Assembly (NCBI RefSeq): GCF_016745505.1 | Contig: NZ_JAERUC010000204.1 | Coordinates: forward strand, 16,610-80,609 | Reading direction: 5' to 3' | DNA: 64,000 nt | DNA from: Streptomyces silvae | GTDB taxonomy: Bacteria > Actinomycetota > Actinomycetes > Streptomycetales > Streptomycetaceae | In this document: positions 42,417-50,395 of the stretch, piece after piece | Layout of the letters: every line of letters begins with the position of its first letter | How positions within the stretch are numbered: the stretch's first letter is position 1 | The notes under the pieces: generated by a model | What the model was told of the DNA's origin: nothing | The model's database searches: none | Seen by the model: only the letters and a program-made list of their open reading frames with translations | Position numbers and translations under genes: made by a program

Positions 42417-43238
42417 TCAGCCCCAGGTGAGCGGATCGAGATGAAGGTAGAAGCGCAGGCGGTCGTGGTCGAGGTCGATGCCGTACCTCTCGGCGAAGGC
42501 CGTGTCCGCAGCCCGGGCCTGTTCCTCGCCCGTCCATGTCTCCCGCGCGTTGGCGAGCAGTAGTGCCAGGTCGGCGTAGCGGTCGGCCAGGCCGAGGCGG
42601 CCCAGGTCGATGAAGCCCGACACCTCCAGGGTCTGCGGGTCGAGGATGATGTTCGGCAGGCACAGGTCCCCGTGGCAGACGACCATGTCTGCGGCTTCCT
42701 GCTCCAGTCGCTGGGGGACCTGCCGGGTGAGGCGTCCCAGCAACTCCGTGGTGAGCGTGTGCTGTTGGTCGACGGGGAGGAACTCGGCGTTGACAGCATC
42801 ACGGGCCACGACGTCGCGCGCCACGGCGACCATGGCGTCCAGCCCTCGGCGGAAGGGGCACAGTGGCACGGGTGTCCCGTGCAGTCGGCGGACGGCGTCC
42901 GCGATGTGGTCCCAGGCGACCCGGAGGTCGCCAGCAGGCACCTGATCAGCGGGGATGCCGGAGACAGCGCCCGTCACCAGACAGGCTCCGGCGTCACCGG
43001 ACTGCCAGTGGAGCAACTGGGGACCAGGTACACCCTGCCCGCTCAGCCACACGACCCGGTCGCGTTCGGCCTCCAGCTCGGCCGCATCCGCCGCGGGCAC
43101 GCACTTGGCATACCGCGTGGCGTCCGCGCTGCGCAAGACCGTGGCTCCCGACTCCCCCGCGGTGACAGGCACCCAGCCGCTGTCATCCACGCCGAGCAGC
43201 ACCGGCGATACGGCCTGAGTTCCGCGACGATCGCGCAT
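42417..43238 (-). CDS. Aminoglycoside phosphotransferase, APH(3'')-I (streptomycin kinase)-like
   Basis: A 273-residue kinase of the APH family. The sequence order matches APH(3'')-I (StrA/AphE) enzymes: WVPVTAGESGATVLR, ERDRVVWLSGQGVPGPQLL, NAEFLP, the catalytic loop MVVCHGDLCLPNIIL, DLGRLGLADRYADLALL and the terminal FYLHLDPLTWG. The catalytic Asp is in HGD and the metal-binding Asp in the IDLGRLG block. Transfer of phosphate to streptomycin is thus likely, but the substrate should be treated as a family prediction. No streptomycin cluster is seen nearby. Confidence 0.87.
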   Translation of the reverse strand: MRDRRGTQAVSPVLLGVDDSGWVPVTAGESGATVLRSADATRYAKCVPAADAAELEAERDRVVWLSGQGVPGPQLLHWQSGDAGACLVTGAVSGIPADQVPAGDLRVAWDHIADAVRRLHGTPVPLCPFRRGLDAMVAVARDVVARDAVNAEFLPVDQQHTLTTELLGRLTRQVPQRLEQEAADMVVCHGDLCLPNIILDPQTLEVSGFIDLGRLGLADRYADLALLLANARETWTGEEQARAADTAFAERYGIDLDHDRLRFYLHLDPLTWG

Positions 43239-43408
43239 GCGACCAGCCTAGCCAGCCCGGTGGCCCGGTCGGTGCGGCCGGGTCAGCCGGCAGCACCGGG
43301 GAGGCGTGCGCTTGCCCGGGCCCGGACGGCACCACGCGGATCGGAGCATCCGGCCGGCATCCGCACGACCGCGCCCCACACCGACACCGTCGCCGTCGCC
43401 GGCTCCCG
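43239..43408. other. Leader region of the APH gene
   Basis: These 170 bases hold no supported gene. They separate two same-strand transcription units and should carry the APH promoter. Confidence 0.3.
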
Positions 43409-44284
43409 TCAGTCGCTCCCTGGGCGGAGAAGGAGACCGATGGCTCCCACGGGGACGCCCTCAGGGTCGTCCGTGACGTCGAACTGGGCGATCTCGACAG
43501 CCGTGAACGTTCCAGGCTCCAGCCCTTCCGTCAGATCGCCCCGCAGGTGCACCCGCCGTTGCTCGCCGCCGTCCAGGTCGATGACCAGGCGAGGCCCGTC
43601 GCCCTCCTCGATGGTCAGAGCCATGTCGGGCATGGCCGACGGTCGGGCCTCCAGAACCTCGGTGAGCCTCCCCAGCGCGTCCGCGTCGGCCGGGCGGACC
43701 CTCAACTCGTACCGGGCGCCGGTCCTTCCCGGGTTGCCGGCCAGCCAGCTGAAGGCGAAGCCTGTCTCGCCCGGTGCGACGGTGTGGGCCATCAGGTTGA
43801 ACTGGGCCCAGTGCGGTTCGTTGATGGGGTCGGGCGTGGTGTCGGGAGGGAGCGAGGACGACAGGGCGGTCGCCCGGGCCAGAAGGCACACGTGGTTCGG
43901 TGCGCCGGCCGGGATGGTTCCGGTGATCGGCCGGGTGCGGGCGACATAGGCACCGTGCGAGGGAACGGCGACCACCTCCTGCCCGAACCAGTTCAGCGTG
44001 GCGAATCCTGTCGTGGGCTCCGCCCACCACACCACCACGCTCGTGGCTGCGACCGACGTACCGGCACCGTGGTTCACGACGTCGACCGTGACGTCCATGG
44101 GCTGACCCGGTGTGAATTCGAAGCGGCTGGGGGTCCCGCTCACCACGATCGACGGGCAGTAGTAGAAGACGCCGGTCAGCGGACGGTCCGGCAGCCCGCG
44201 GTCACCGTCGAAGTACGGGATGACCAGGAGTGTGCTCGGCGTCGACGGGCCGTGCGGCTCACCGGGTTCCTGCGGCTGGTTCAT
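43409..44284 (-). CDS. Hypothetical beta-rich (CARDB-like) protein
   Basis: A 291-residue protein without signal peptide or helices. Residues about 50-100 (FTPGQPMDVTVDVVNHGAGTS, AATSVVVWWAEP) have the Ig-like pattern of CARDB-type adhesion folds. It is 30 bases downstream of, and probably co-transcribed with, the 595-residue membrane protein. The pair forms an operon with no recognised function. Confidence 0.7.
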   Translation of the reverse strand: MNQPQEPGEPHGPSTPSTLLVIPYFDGDRGLPDRPLTGVFYYCPSIVVSGTPSRFEFTPGQPMDVTVDVVNHGAGTSVAATSVVVWWAEPTTGFATLNWFGQEVVAVPSHGAYVARTRPITGTIPAGAPNHVCLLARATALSSSLPPDTTPDPINEPHWAQFNLMAHTVAPGETGFAFSWLAGNPGRTGARYELRVRPADADALGRLTEVLEARPSAMPDMALTIEEGDGPRLVIDLDGGEQRRVHLRGDLTEGLEPGTFTAVEIAQFDVTDDPEGVPVGAIGLLLRPGSD

Positions 44285-44314
44285 GGTTCGGCTCCTGCGT
44301 GAACGTCTCGTCGC

Positions 44315-46102
44315 TTACGTCTCGTGGTAGGCGAGCACCTGCACGGGCACGGGGTCGTCGTGCACGGAGCCGTACGGGTCCGTGGTCCAGCAGCGGTGGC
44401 GATACCCGCGGTCGGCGTCGGCATCGAGGTTCTCGGACCGCTGCTCCCCACGGAGGATCTGGAGCAGCAGGTTCAGCGCCTGCTCGGGTGCTGCCCCCTC
44501 GACGAACACCGACGGGTCGGCGCCCGGCGGGTACGGGGAGGGGCGCGTGGGCGGGTTCTCATGGGCGGTGACCGGATCGAACGCGTACGTCTTCTCCGCC
44601 GCCGGCTCTTCCCTCAGGGGGTAGAGCTCGCGTACGGGCAAGGAGAGGAACTGCCTGTGGAGCGGCGAGGTGAGCAGGAGGTCGTCCGGCGGGACCAGAC
44701 CGACCAGGGCCAGGTAGTTGAAGGCTTCGTCGGCTGCCTGCCACAGGCCGGTGTGCATCTCGAACAGGCGCTGTGCGATCTGTGGCCCCGCCGGGGAGGC
44801 GGCGACCGCGACCAGGGCGTCCCCCGTGACTGACGTGGGCTGCTCCGGTTCGTCGTCACCGCTGAGTCCGTCGAAGAAGTCCGAGACCCCCTCCTTGCAG
44901 CTTCCGCTGGCGACGAGCCCGACGATGCACGAGATACCGAGGCACATCAGGAAGACCAGAGTGCCGATGATGGTGTAGGCCCACCAGGGGCAGCCGCCGC
45001 CGTTGTCGCCGGCCTGGCCCGTGGTGTCGGCACCCGAGACCTCGTCGACCGTGCCCGGAGCCGCGCCCTGGTCGGAATGGGGATACTCGAAACCCTGGTC
45101 GTCGTACGTCTCCGGCAGACCGCCGCCCGCCGTCGTGTGCAGACGGACCGCGATGGATGCGACAACCGGCCTGGGCAGCGGAGGCCGACGGATGACGTCG
45201 TACAGCTCGAGTTGTCGCAGTGTGCGGCGCAGCCCGAGGTCGATGTCCGGCAGTGGCGGGGTGAGTGCCGGGTCGTACGTCTCCGAGAGAGCCTGGGCGA
45301 GGACCTGTGCCACAGCGGACGGCGTGGCATCGCCCGGGGCGGGCACCAGGGGGCGCAGCTTGTCCGCCAGCTCACGGGGCTTCGCCACGGTGTAGTGCCT
45401 GGCGCACCAGCTTCCCACGGCGTTACGGGCCAGGCGGTTGCGGAAGCGATGGCTGCGGCGAGGTCCGCCGACTCCCTGTCCGAGGTAGGCGGAGCCGGTG
45501 ACGTTTCCCGCGTAGGAGGCCAGTACGCCGAACGCCAGCGCACGGGCGGTGGGGTCTCCGCCGGCTCGGGAGAACACGGTGCGGGTGAAGGCGTCCTGTC
45601 GGCGTGCCAGGAAAACGTCACCGTATCCCCAGTCGGACAGCGGAAGGCCGGCCTGGCGCGGATGCGGCGGGAGGTGCTTCAGCGGGCGCAGGTCCTTGCG
45701 CAGCTGCCGGACGCCCGCCGAGAGCTTCTTGGCCTTCCGGAGCAGGACGACCATGCGCGCCATGGCCTGGTTGAAGGAGTCCGCCGCATCCGGCTCGTCG
45801 GGCGTCTGCAGGGCCTTCTCGACCTCCTGGCGGACCTCGCCGATGCCTTCGTAGAGGTCCATCCCTGTCTTCCACAGGTCCCCCGCTCTTTCGAGCAGGT
45901 CGGCCTCGGTGCCGTCCGCGGACGCATGCGTGAGCACGTGGTCGGTGAACAGCCCGACCAGGGCGGCCCCCTCCTCGGCGGCCGCCGCGTCGGCGAACTC
46001 CTGCAGCTGGGCGAGTTCGGCGGGGCCCGCACCGCCCCCGGCCACCGGGACCTGGGCGCGCAACTGCTCCAGAACGGCAACGTGGGCGTAGTAGTCGATC
46101 AC
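44315..46102 (-). CDS. Hypothetical 595-aa membrane-anchored protein
   Basis: Starts GTG 46102 behind a GAGGAGG site. The N-terminal half (residues 1-330) is soluble and mostly helical (EQLRAQVPVAGG, MARMVVLLRKAKKLSAGVRQL). One hydrophobic segment follows (about residues 390-415: WAYTIIGTLVFLMCLGISC), flanked by cysteines. The C-terminal half is acidic and Pro-rich. No family recognised. It leads an operon with the CARDB-like gene. A single central membrane anchor with large domains on each side suggests a transenvelope protein. Confidence 0.7.
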   Translation of the reverse strand: MIDYYAHVAVLEQLRAQVPVAGGGAGPAELAQLQEFADAAAAEEGAALVGLFTDHVLTHASADGTEADLLERAGDLWKTGMDLYEGIGEVRQEVEKALQTPDEPDAADSFNQAMARMVVLLRKAKKLSAGVRQLRKDLRPLKHLPPHPRQAGLPLSDWGYGDVFLARRQDAFTRTVFSRAGGDPTARALAFGVLASYAGNVTGSAYLGQGVGGPRRSHRFRNRLARNAVGSWCARHYTVAKPRELADKLRPLVPAPGDATPSAVAQVLAQALSETYDPALTPPLPDIDLGLRRTLRQLELYDVIRRPPLPRPVVASIAVRLHTTAGGGLPETYDDQGFEYPHSDQGAAPGTVDEVSGADTTGQAGDNGGGCPWWAYTIIGTLVFLMCLGISCIVGLVASGSCKEGVSDFFDGLSGDDEPEQPTSVTGDALVAVAASPAGPQIAQRLFEMHTGLWQAADEAFNYLALVGLVPPDDLLLTSPLHRQFLSLPVRELYPLREEPAAEKTYAFDPVTAHENPPTRPSPYPPGADPSVFVEGAAPEQALNLLLQILRGEQRSENLDADADRGYRHRCWTTDPYGSVHDDPVPVQVLAYHET

Positions 46103-46310
46103 AAGACCTCCTCGGCGCAGCCGCGCGGAGCAATACCAGTTCGACCAGGACGATTCGCAACAGAACAGTCTGGAGCGACAGTAGAGCGCAGACACCGCAA
46201 GTCGCCTGATATGCGCGCACATGGGGCCATACGGCGCTCTCGCCCGCACCCCGACTCCACTCGACTCGGCAAGCAGGTGTGTGAGCCGGACCTGGCCCGC
46301 CCCAGGCCAC
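46103..46310. other. Upstream region of the 595-aa gene
   Basis: About 200 bases with the ribosome binding site of the minus-strand gene and otherwise nothing recognisable. Sequence of an SDR fragment begins to its right. Confidence 0.3.
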
Positions 46311-46424
46311 GCCGGTCAGGGCACGGCCTGCGTCCGTGCTGTACGGGCGGGCCGTGGGCAGGACGGTCAGCTCGCTGATGTTGACGTGCTGGGGAAGCGC
46401 GGCGATGAGGGCAACGGCCTCTGA
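46311..46424 (-). pseudogene. C-terminal fragment of a second SDR
   Basis: Directly behind the stop codon of the intact SDR, and in the same frame, translation reads SEAVALIAALPQHVNISELT then VLPTARPYSTDAG. This is the typical C-terminus of YdfG-like short-chain dehydrogenases (PxHVNIxxLxxxPT). The intact SDR has its own proper ending, so this is the tail of another gene left by deletion. Confidence 0.65.
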
Positions 46425-46427
46425 CGG

Positions 46428-47267
46428 TCAGGCCGCGTCGTCGCAGGCGGTGGCGGCGGACCTGTCCTGCCAGGCCGCGAGGTCGTCCTGGAGGCTGCGG
46501 ATCGTGACCAGCCGGCGTTCGATCGCGTCACGGCCGAGAGCCAGATGCCCGGGGAGCTTCTCCCCACTGGTGACCTCGTGGATCAGGGCGGCTCCCTTGA
46601 CCGGGTCACCGAGCTGGGTGTGGTTGGCCGTGCCGATCCAGTCGAGAGTGGTGTGGGCCGGTGTGCCGTCGTAGGCGGGGATGCGCCGGGCCGCGGTCGA
46701 CAGCGAACTGGTGTCGAGGAAGTCGGTGCGGAAGACACCTGGCTCCACGACCATGCTCTGGATCCCGAACGGCTCCAGCTCTGCCGCGAGCGCCTCGCCG
46801 ATGCCGGCCACCGCGAACTTCGAGGCGCTGTACATGCTCACCCCGGGCTCCCCCTCGAACCCCGAGCGGGAGCCGATGTGCACGATCTTGCCGCCTCCGG
46901 CTGCCCGCATGACGGGCAGGACGGCGCGCGTCATGTTGATCAGCCCGAAGACGTTGAGGTCGAACAGGGAGCGTGCTTCGGCGTCGGTGATCTCCTCCAG
47001 CGCTCCGAGCAGGCCACGGCCCGCGTTGTTGACGAGGACGTCGATGCCGCCGAAGCGTTGCACGGCCCTGTCGACGGCATCAGTGATCTCCTCGCTCCGG
47101 GTGACATCGGCAGCGACGCCGAGGACCCGGTCGGAGCGGCGCAGGTCCTCCGGCAGCTTCTGGGGGTTGCGGGCGGCCGCCACGACTGTGTCGCCGCCCC
47201 GGAGTGCGGCCCGTGCGATCTCCAGACCCAGTCCGCGGGATGCGCCGGTGACGAACCACGTCGACAT
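46428..47267 (-). CDS. Short-chain dehydrogenase/reductase (SDR)
   Basis: A 279-residue Rossmann enzyme. Cofactor loop VTGASRGLGLEIA, NNAG motif LVNNAGRGLLGAL, catalytic Ser in IGSRSGFEG and YSASK. The Arg in the early basic region suggests NADPH use. ATG 47267 was chosen from the MSTWFVTGAS beginning. It is divergent from the MmyB-type XRE regulator, which is the likely repressor. Confidence 0.92.
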   Translation of the reverse strand: MSTWFVTGASRGLGLEIARAALRGGDTVVAAARNPQKLPEDLRRSDRVLGVAADVTRSEEITDAVDRAVQRFGGIDVLVNNAGRGLLGALEEITDAEARSLFDLNVFGLINMTRAVLPVMRAAGGGKIVHIGSRSGFEGEPGVSMYSASKFAVAGIGEALAAELEPFGIQSMVVEPGVFRTDFLDTSSLSTAARRIPAYDGTPAHTTLDWIGTANHTQLGDPVKGAALIHEVTSGEKLPGHLALGRDAIERRLVTIRSLQDDLAAWQDRSAATACDDAA

Positions 47268-47458
47268 GTCGACATGAGGTACCTCCACGTTGTCTGTTCG
47301 GACAGTGCCCCGGCCGCCCATCCGGCGGCGGGGCCCGGCTTCCACTGAACCGGATCCGGAGAGGCCGAAGAGGCCGTAAAAGGGCCCGCCCGGTCGGGGG
47401 ACAAAGTGGGCCACCCTCCGCGCTGTCGGATCCTCGGCGACTGCGCGAGGCTGGACGG

Positions 47459-48361
47459 ATGGACCGTGAGCACCCCGACAGCGCACCCATGGCGGAGTTC
47501 CTCCGCTCCGCCCGCTCCCGCCTCACCCCGCAGGAGGCCGGGCTCGACGACCCCGGCCTGGGCCGACGCCGGGTGTCCGGCCTGCGCCGGGAGGAGCTCG
47601 CCCGGCTGGCCGGTGTGAGCGTGGACTACTACACGCGCCTCGAACAGGGCCGCAGCCGCAGCGCCTCGGCGGAGGTCCTCGACGCGCTCGCCGGCGCCCT
47701 GCACCTGGACGACGCCGAGCGCAGCCACCTGCACACACTGGCCCGGCCCCGGCCCGTACGGCGTCGACGGCCCCGCCCCCAGAAGATCCACCGGGCCACC
47801 TGGGACCTGCTGGACACCCTCCAGCAGACCTGCCGCCCCAGCTTCGTCCTCGGGCGGCGGCTCGACGTGCTGGCCCACAACCAGCTCGCCGGACGCCTGA
47901 TCACCGACTTCCGCGCGCTCCCCGCAGCCGAGCGGAACCAGGCCCGCTTCGTCTTCCTCGACCCGCATGCGCGCGAGCTGTACCGGGACTGGCCCCGCGT
48001 CGCTGCGGACACCGCAGCCATGCTCCGCCTCGATGCGGGCCGCCACCCCGACGACCCCGCACTGAGTGCCCTGGTCGGTGACCTGTCCATACACAGCAAG
48101 GAGTTCCGCCGCTTCTGGTCGGAGAACAAGGTCCACCGGCGCACGATCGGCACCAAGGACTACCACCACCCGCTCGTCGGCGACCTCACCGTCACCTACC
48201 AGGCCCTCACTCCCGGGGACGACCCCGCCCAGACCCTCTTCGTCTACGGCACCGAACCCGGCAGCCCCTCCGAGACCTCCCTGCGCCTGCTGGCCCGATG
48301 GGACGGGACGGCAGCCGATACCGGAAGCGTCACCGCGCCAGCCCCGCGGGCGCGCGGCTGA
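47459..48361 (+). CDS. XRE-family regulator with MmyB-like ligand domain
   Basis: A 300-residue regulator. The HTH is RREELARLAGVSVDYYTRLEQGR near residue 45-67 (read in parts), and the C-terminal half has the MmyB-like domain (WDLLDTLQQTCRPSFVLGRR, FVFLDPHARELYRDWP). In Streptomyces these regulators usually control the adjacent divergent SDR gene, as the geometry here suggests. Ligand likely hydrophobic, unknown. Confidence 0.92.
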   Translation: MDREHPDSAPMAEFLRSARSRLTPQEAGLDDPGLGRRRVSGLRREELARLAGVSVDYYTRLEQGRSRSASAEVLDALAGALHLDDAERSHLHTLARPRPVRRRRPRPQKIHRATWDLLDTLQQTCRPSFVLGRRLDVLAHNQLAGRLITDFRALPAAERNQARFVFLDPHARELYRDWPRVAADTAAMLRLDAGRHPDDPALSALVGDLSIHSKEFRRFWSENKVHRRTIGTKDYHHPLVGDLTVTYQALTPGDDPAQTLFVYGTEPGSPSETSLRLLARWDGTAADTGSVTAPAPRARG

Positions 48362-48490
48362 CACGAACCCGATCCGGTCGTCACGGCGTAGCCGGGCACG
48401 TCCGCGGTCAAGCCGCCCAGGACGGTCCGGATCCGTCCAGGCCGTGACCGAGCGAAGCTGGTCACGACCCTTGCCTCCTCACCCCACCGT

Positions 48491-48530
48491 GTGAAAGCTT
48501 TACGTCATAGGACGCATGGAAACGTTTCCA
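48491..48530. promoter_or_regulatory. Tandem LacI-type operators
   Basis: tggaaacgtttcca at 48517-48530 is a perfect 14-bp LacI/GalR-type palindrome with a central CG. A second, imperfect site with core aaagcttt (48494-48501) is centred 26 bp upstream. Both precede the LacI gene at 48546, implying autoregulation. Confidence 0.8.
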
Positions 48531-48545
48531 CAAGGAGGTGGGGCG

Positions 48546-49541
48546 ATGGCCACGATCAAGGACGTCGCTGCCAAGGCAGGGGTCGCGCTGGGGACCGCGT
48601 CACGGGTACTGAGCGGCAGCAGCCAGACCTCCGCCGACTCCCGGGCCCGGGTGCTCGCCGCTGCCACAGAGCTCGGATACGTCGCCCACGGGCCGGCCCG
48701 GTCCCTGCGGCGGGCTCGGACCGATGTACTGGGGCTGCTGGTCTCGGACATCCGTAACCCGTTCTTCTCCGAGTTGGCTCACGCGGCCGAGCAGGAGGCC
48801 CGCCGGCACGGCTTCACCGTGCTGCTGGCCAACGCCAACGAGGACGCCGAGCAGGCCGATGCGTACCTGCGGACCTTCGCCGGGCAGCGCGTCGACGGCC
48901 TGCTGTTCTCGCCCCAGGAGAACGTCTCGCCTCAGCTCACCAGCACACTCGCCTCGGGGGTGCCGCTGGTCTTCCTGAACCGGACGGTGGAGGGCGTCGA
49001 CGCACCGCTGTACGGCACGGACAACGCGCAGGGCGTGCAGCAGGTGCTTTCCTGGCTCGAACGCCGGGGCCACCGCGATGTCGCGTTCATCGGCGGACCC
49101 CCCACGATCTCCACCGGCGCGGAGCGCCGCGCCGCCTATGTCGCCGGCCGGGCCGCCCATGGTGTCAGCACCGACGACCGGCTGCTCGACGCCGGTGACT
49201 TCCTGGCCGGCGGTGCTGCCCAGGCCATGGGGCGCGTCATCGACCGCGGTGTGCCGTTCACCGCCGTGTTCGGCGCGAACGGCCAGACCACCCTGGGCGC
49301 GGTGCGCGCGCTGCGCGAGCGGCTCGGCGCAGAGCAGGCGGCCCGCATCGAGGTCGTCTCCTTCGACGACCTCGACTGGTTCGAGTTCGCCTCACCGCCC
49401 ATCAGCGCGGTCCGTAACGACGCCTCGGCGATCGGCCAGCTGGGTGTACGCGGACTGATCGATCTCCTCGCCGGCCGCCCGGCAGTGGGTCAGCGGATCG
49501 CGACCACCTTCACCGACCGCGCGGTGAGAGCCGACGGTTGA
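48546..49541 (+). CDS. LacI-family transcriptional regulator
   Basis: A 331-residue repressor. N-terminal HTH and hinge: MATIKDVAAKAGVALGTASR, then the periplasmic-binding-like sugar domain (LGLLVSDIRNPFFSELAHAA, GHRDVAFIGGPP, VVSFDDLDWFEF). CAAGGAGGTGGGGCG precedes ATG 48546. It is followed by an RpiB-like isomerase and an MHS transporter, presumably its targets. The effector is likely a pentose or its phosphate, by context only. Confidence 0.94.
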   Translation: MATIKDVAAKAGVALGTASRVLSGSSQTSADSRARVLAAATELGYVAHGPARSLRRARTDVLGLLVSDIRNPFFSELAHAAEQEARRHGFTVLLANANEDAEQADAYLRTFAGQRVDGLLFSPQENVSPQLTSTLASGVPLVFLNRTVEGVDAPLYGTDNAQGVQQVLSWLERRGHRDVAFIGGPPTISTGAERRAAYVAGRAAHGVSTDDRLLDAGDFLAGGAAQAMGRVIDRGVPFTAVFGANGQTTLGAVRALRERLGAEQAARIEVVSFDDLDWFEFASPPISAVRNDASAIGQLGVRGLIDLLAGRPAVGQRIATTFTDRAVRADG

Positions 49542-49628
49542 GCGCACCGGCAGCCGCCGCGCCACCCGCCGGAGACGCACCGACACGTCCTCAGCCGCCG
49601 GCAACGGCCGCCTGAACACCTGAGCCCG

Positions 49629-49648
49629 TCGTGCCGGCGCCGGCACGA
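49629..49648. promoter_or_regulatory. Perfect 20-bp palindrome between LacI and RpiB genes
   Basis: tcgtgccggcgccggcacga reads identically on both strands, with no loop. A loopless site is more likely an operator than a terminator. It lies 85 bases before the isomerase start and could bind a different regulator. Confidence 0.6.
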
Positions 49649-49732
49649 GCTACGGGACCCGCCGCCCGCCCGGGGCGCACTGACGCGCCCCCGCCGGCGA
49701 GATACAGAACGCCCTGCTCGAAAGGAACAACC

Positions 49733-50188
49733 ATGAAGGTCGCCCTCGGCGCAGATCACGCCGGTTTCCCGTTGAAGGAGGCCGTACGCGGGGCCATCGA
49801 GGCCCTCGGACATGAGGTGATCGACTGCGGCACGTACAGCGGTGACCCCGTCGACTTCCCTGACATCACCCGCTCGACCTGTGAGGCGGTGCTCGGCGGA
49901 ACAGCCGAACGGGCCGTCCTCGTCTGCGGCACGGGCCAGGGCGCCGTCATGGCCGCCAACAAGCTGCCCGGCATCCGCTGCGGTCTCGCCCACGAACCGT
50001 ACTCAGCCCACCAGGCCGTCGAGCACGACGACGCCAACGCCATCGCGATGGGGGCGTGGCTGGTGCCGCACGCACTCGTACCCGACATCCTGCGCGAGTT
50101 CCTCGACGCCGTGTTCGACGACGACGAGGAGACCCGCCGCCGGGTCGCCAAGCTCAACGCGCTCGACGAACTGACCCCGTCCCTCTGA
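49733..50188 (+). CDS. RpiB/LacAB-family sugar-phosphate isomerase
   Basis: A 151-residue enzyme. N-terminus MKVALGADHAGFPLKEAV, then VCGTGQGAVMAANKLPGIRC, the RpiB active-site region in which Cys or Ser acts as base (here Cys in VCGTGQG) and the anion hole follows. It interconverts aldose and ketose phosphates such as ribose 5-phosphate/ribulose 5-phosphate. GAAAGGAACAACC precedes ATG 49733. It may be a specialised isomerase for the sugar imported by the next gene. Confidence 0.9.
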   Translation: MKVALGADHAGFPLKEAVRGAIEALGHEVIDCGTYSGDPVDFPDITRSTCEAVLGGTAERAVLVCGTGQGAVMAANKLPGIRCGLAHEPYSAHQAVEHDDANAIAMGAWLVPHALVPDILREFLDAVFDDDEETRRRVAKLNALDELTPSL

Positions 50189-50395
50189 CCCTCACCACCC
50201 CGCCCCTCGCGCGGGCGGACCGCCCGTCGCGCTTAATGACACCGAACGCCCCGGCCCCGCACGGCCCCGTCAGGCGTCTCTTCGTCATGCCCGCAACCAC
50301 AGAACCGAAGGCAGACCGGCCCCGCCCGTGCGGCCCCTTCCCTCTCACTGCGTCGACACCGGCACCTGACCGGCGACCCATCAAGGAGACCTCTC

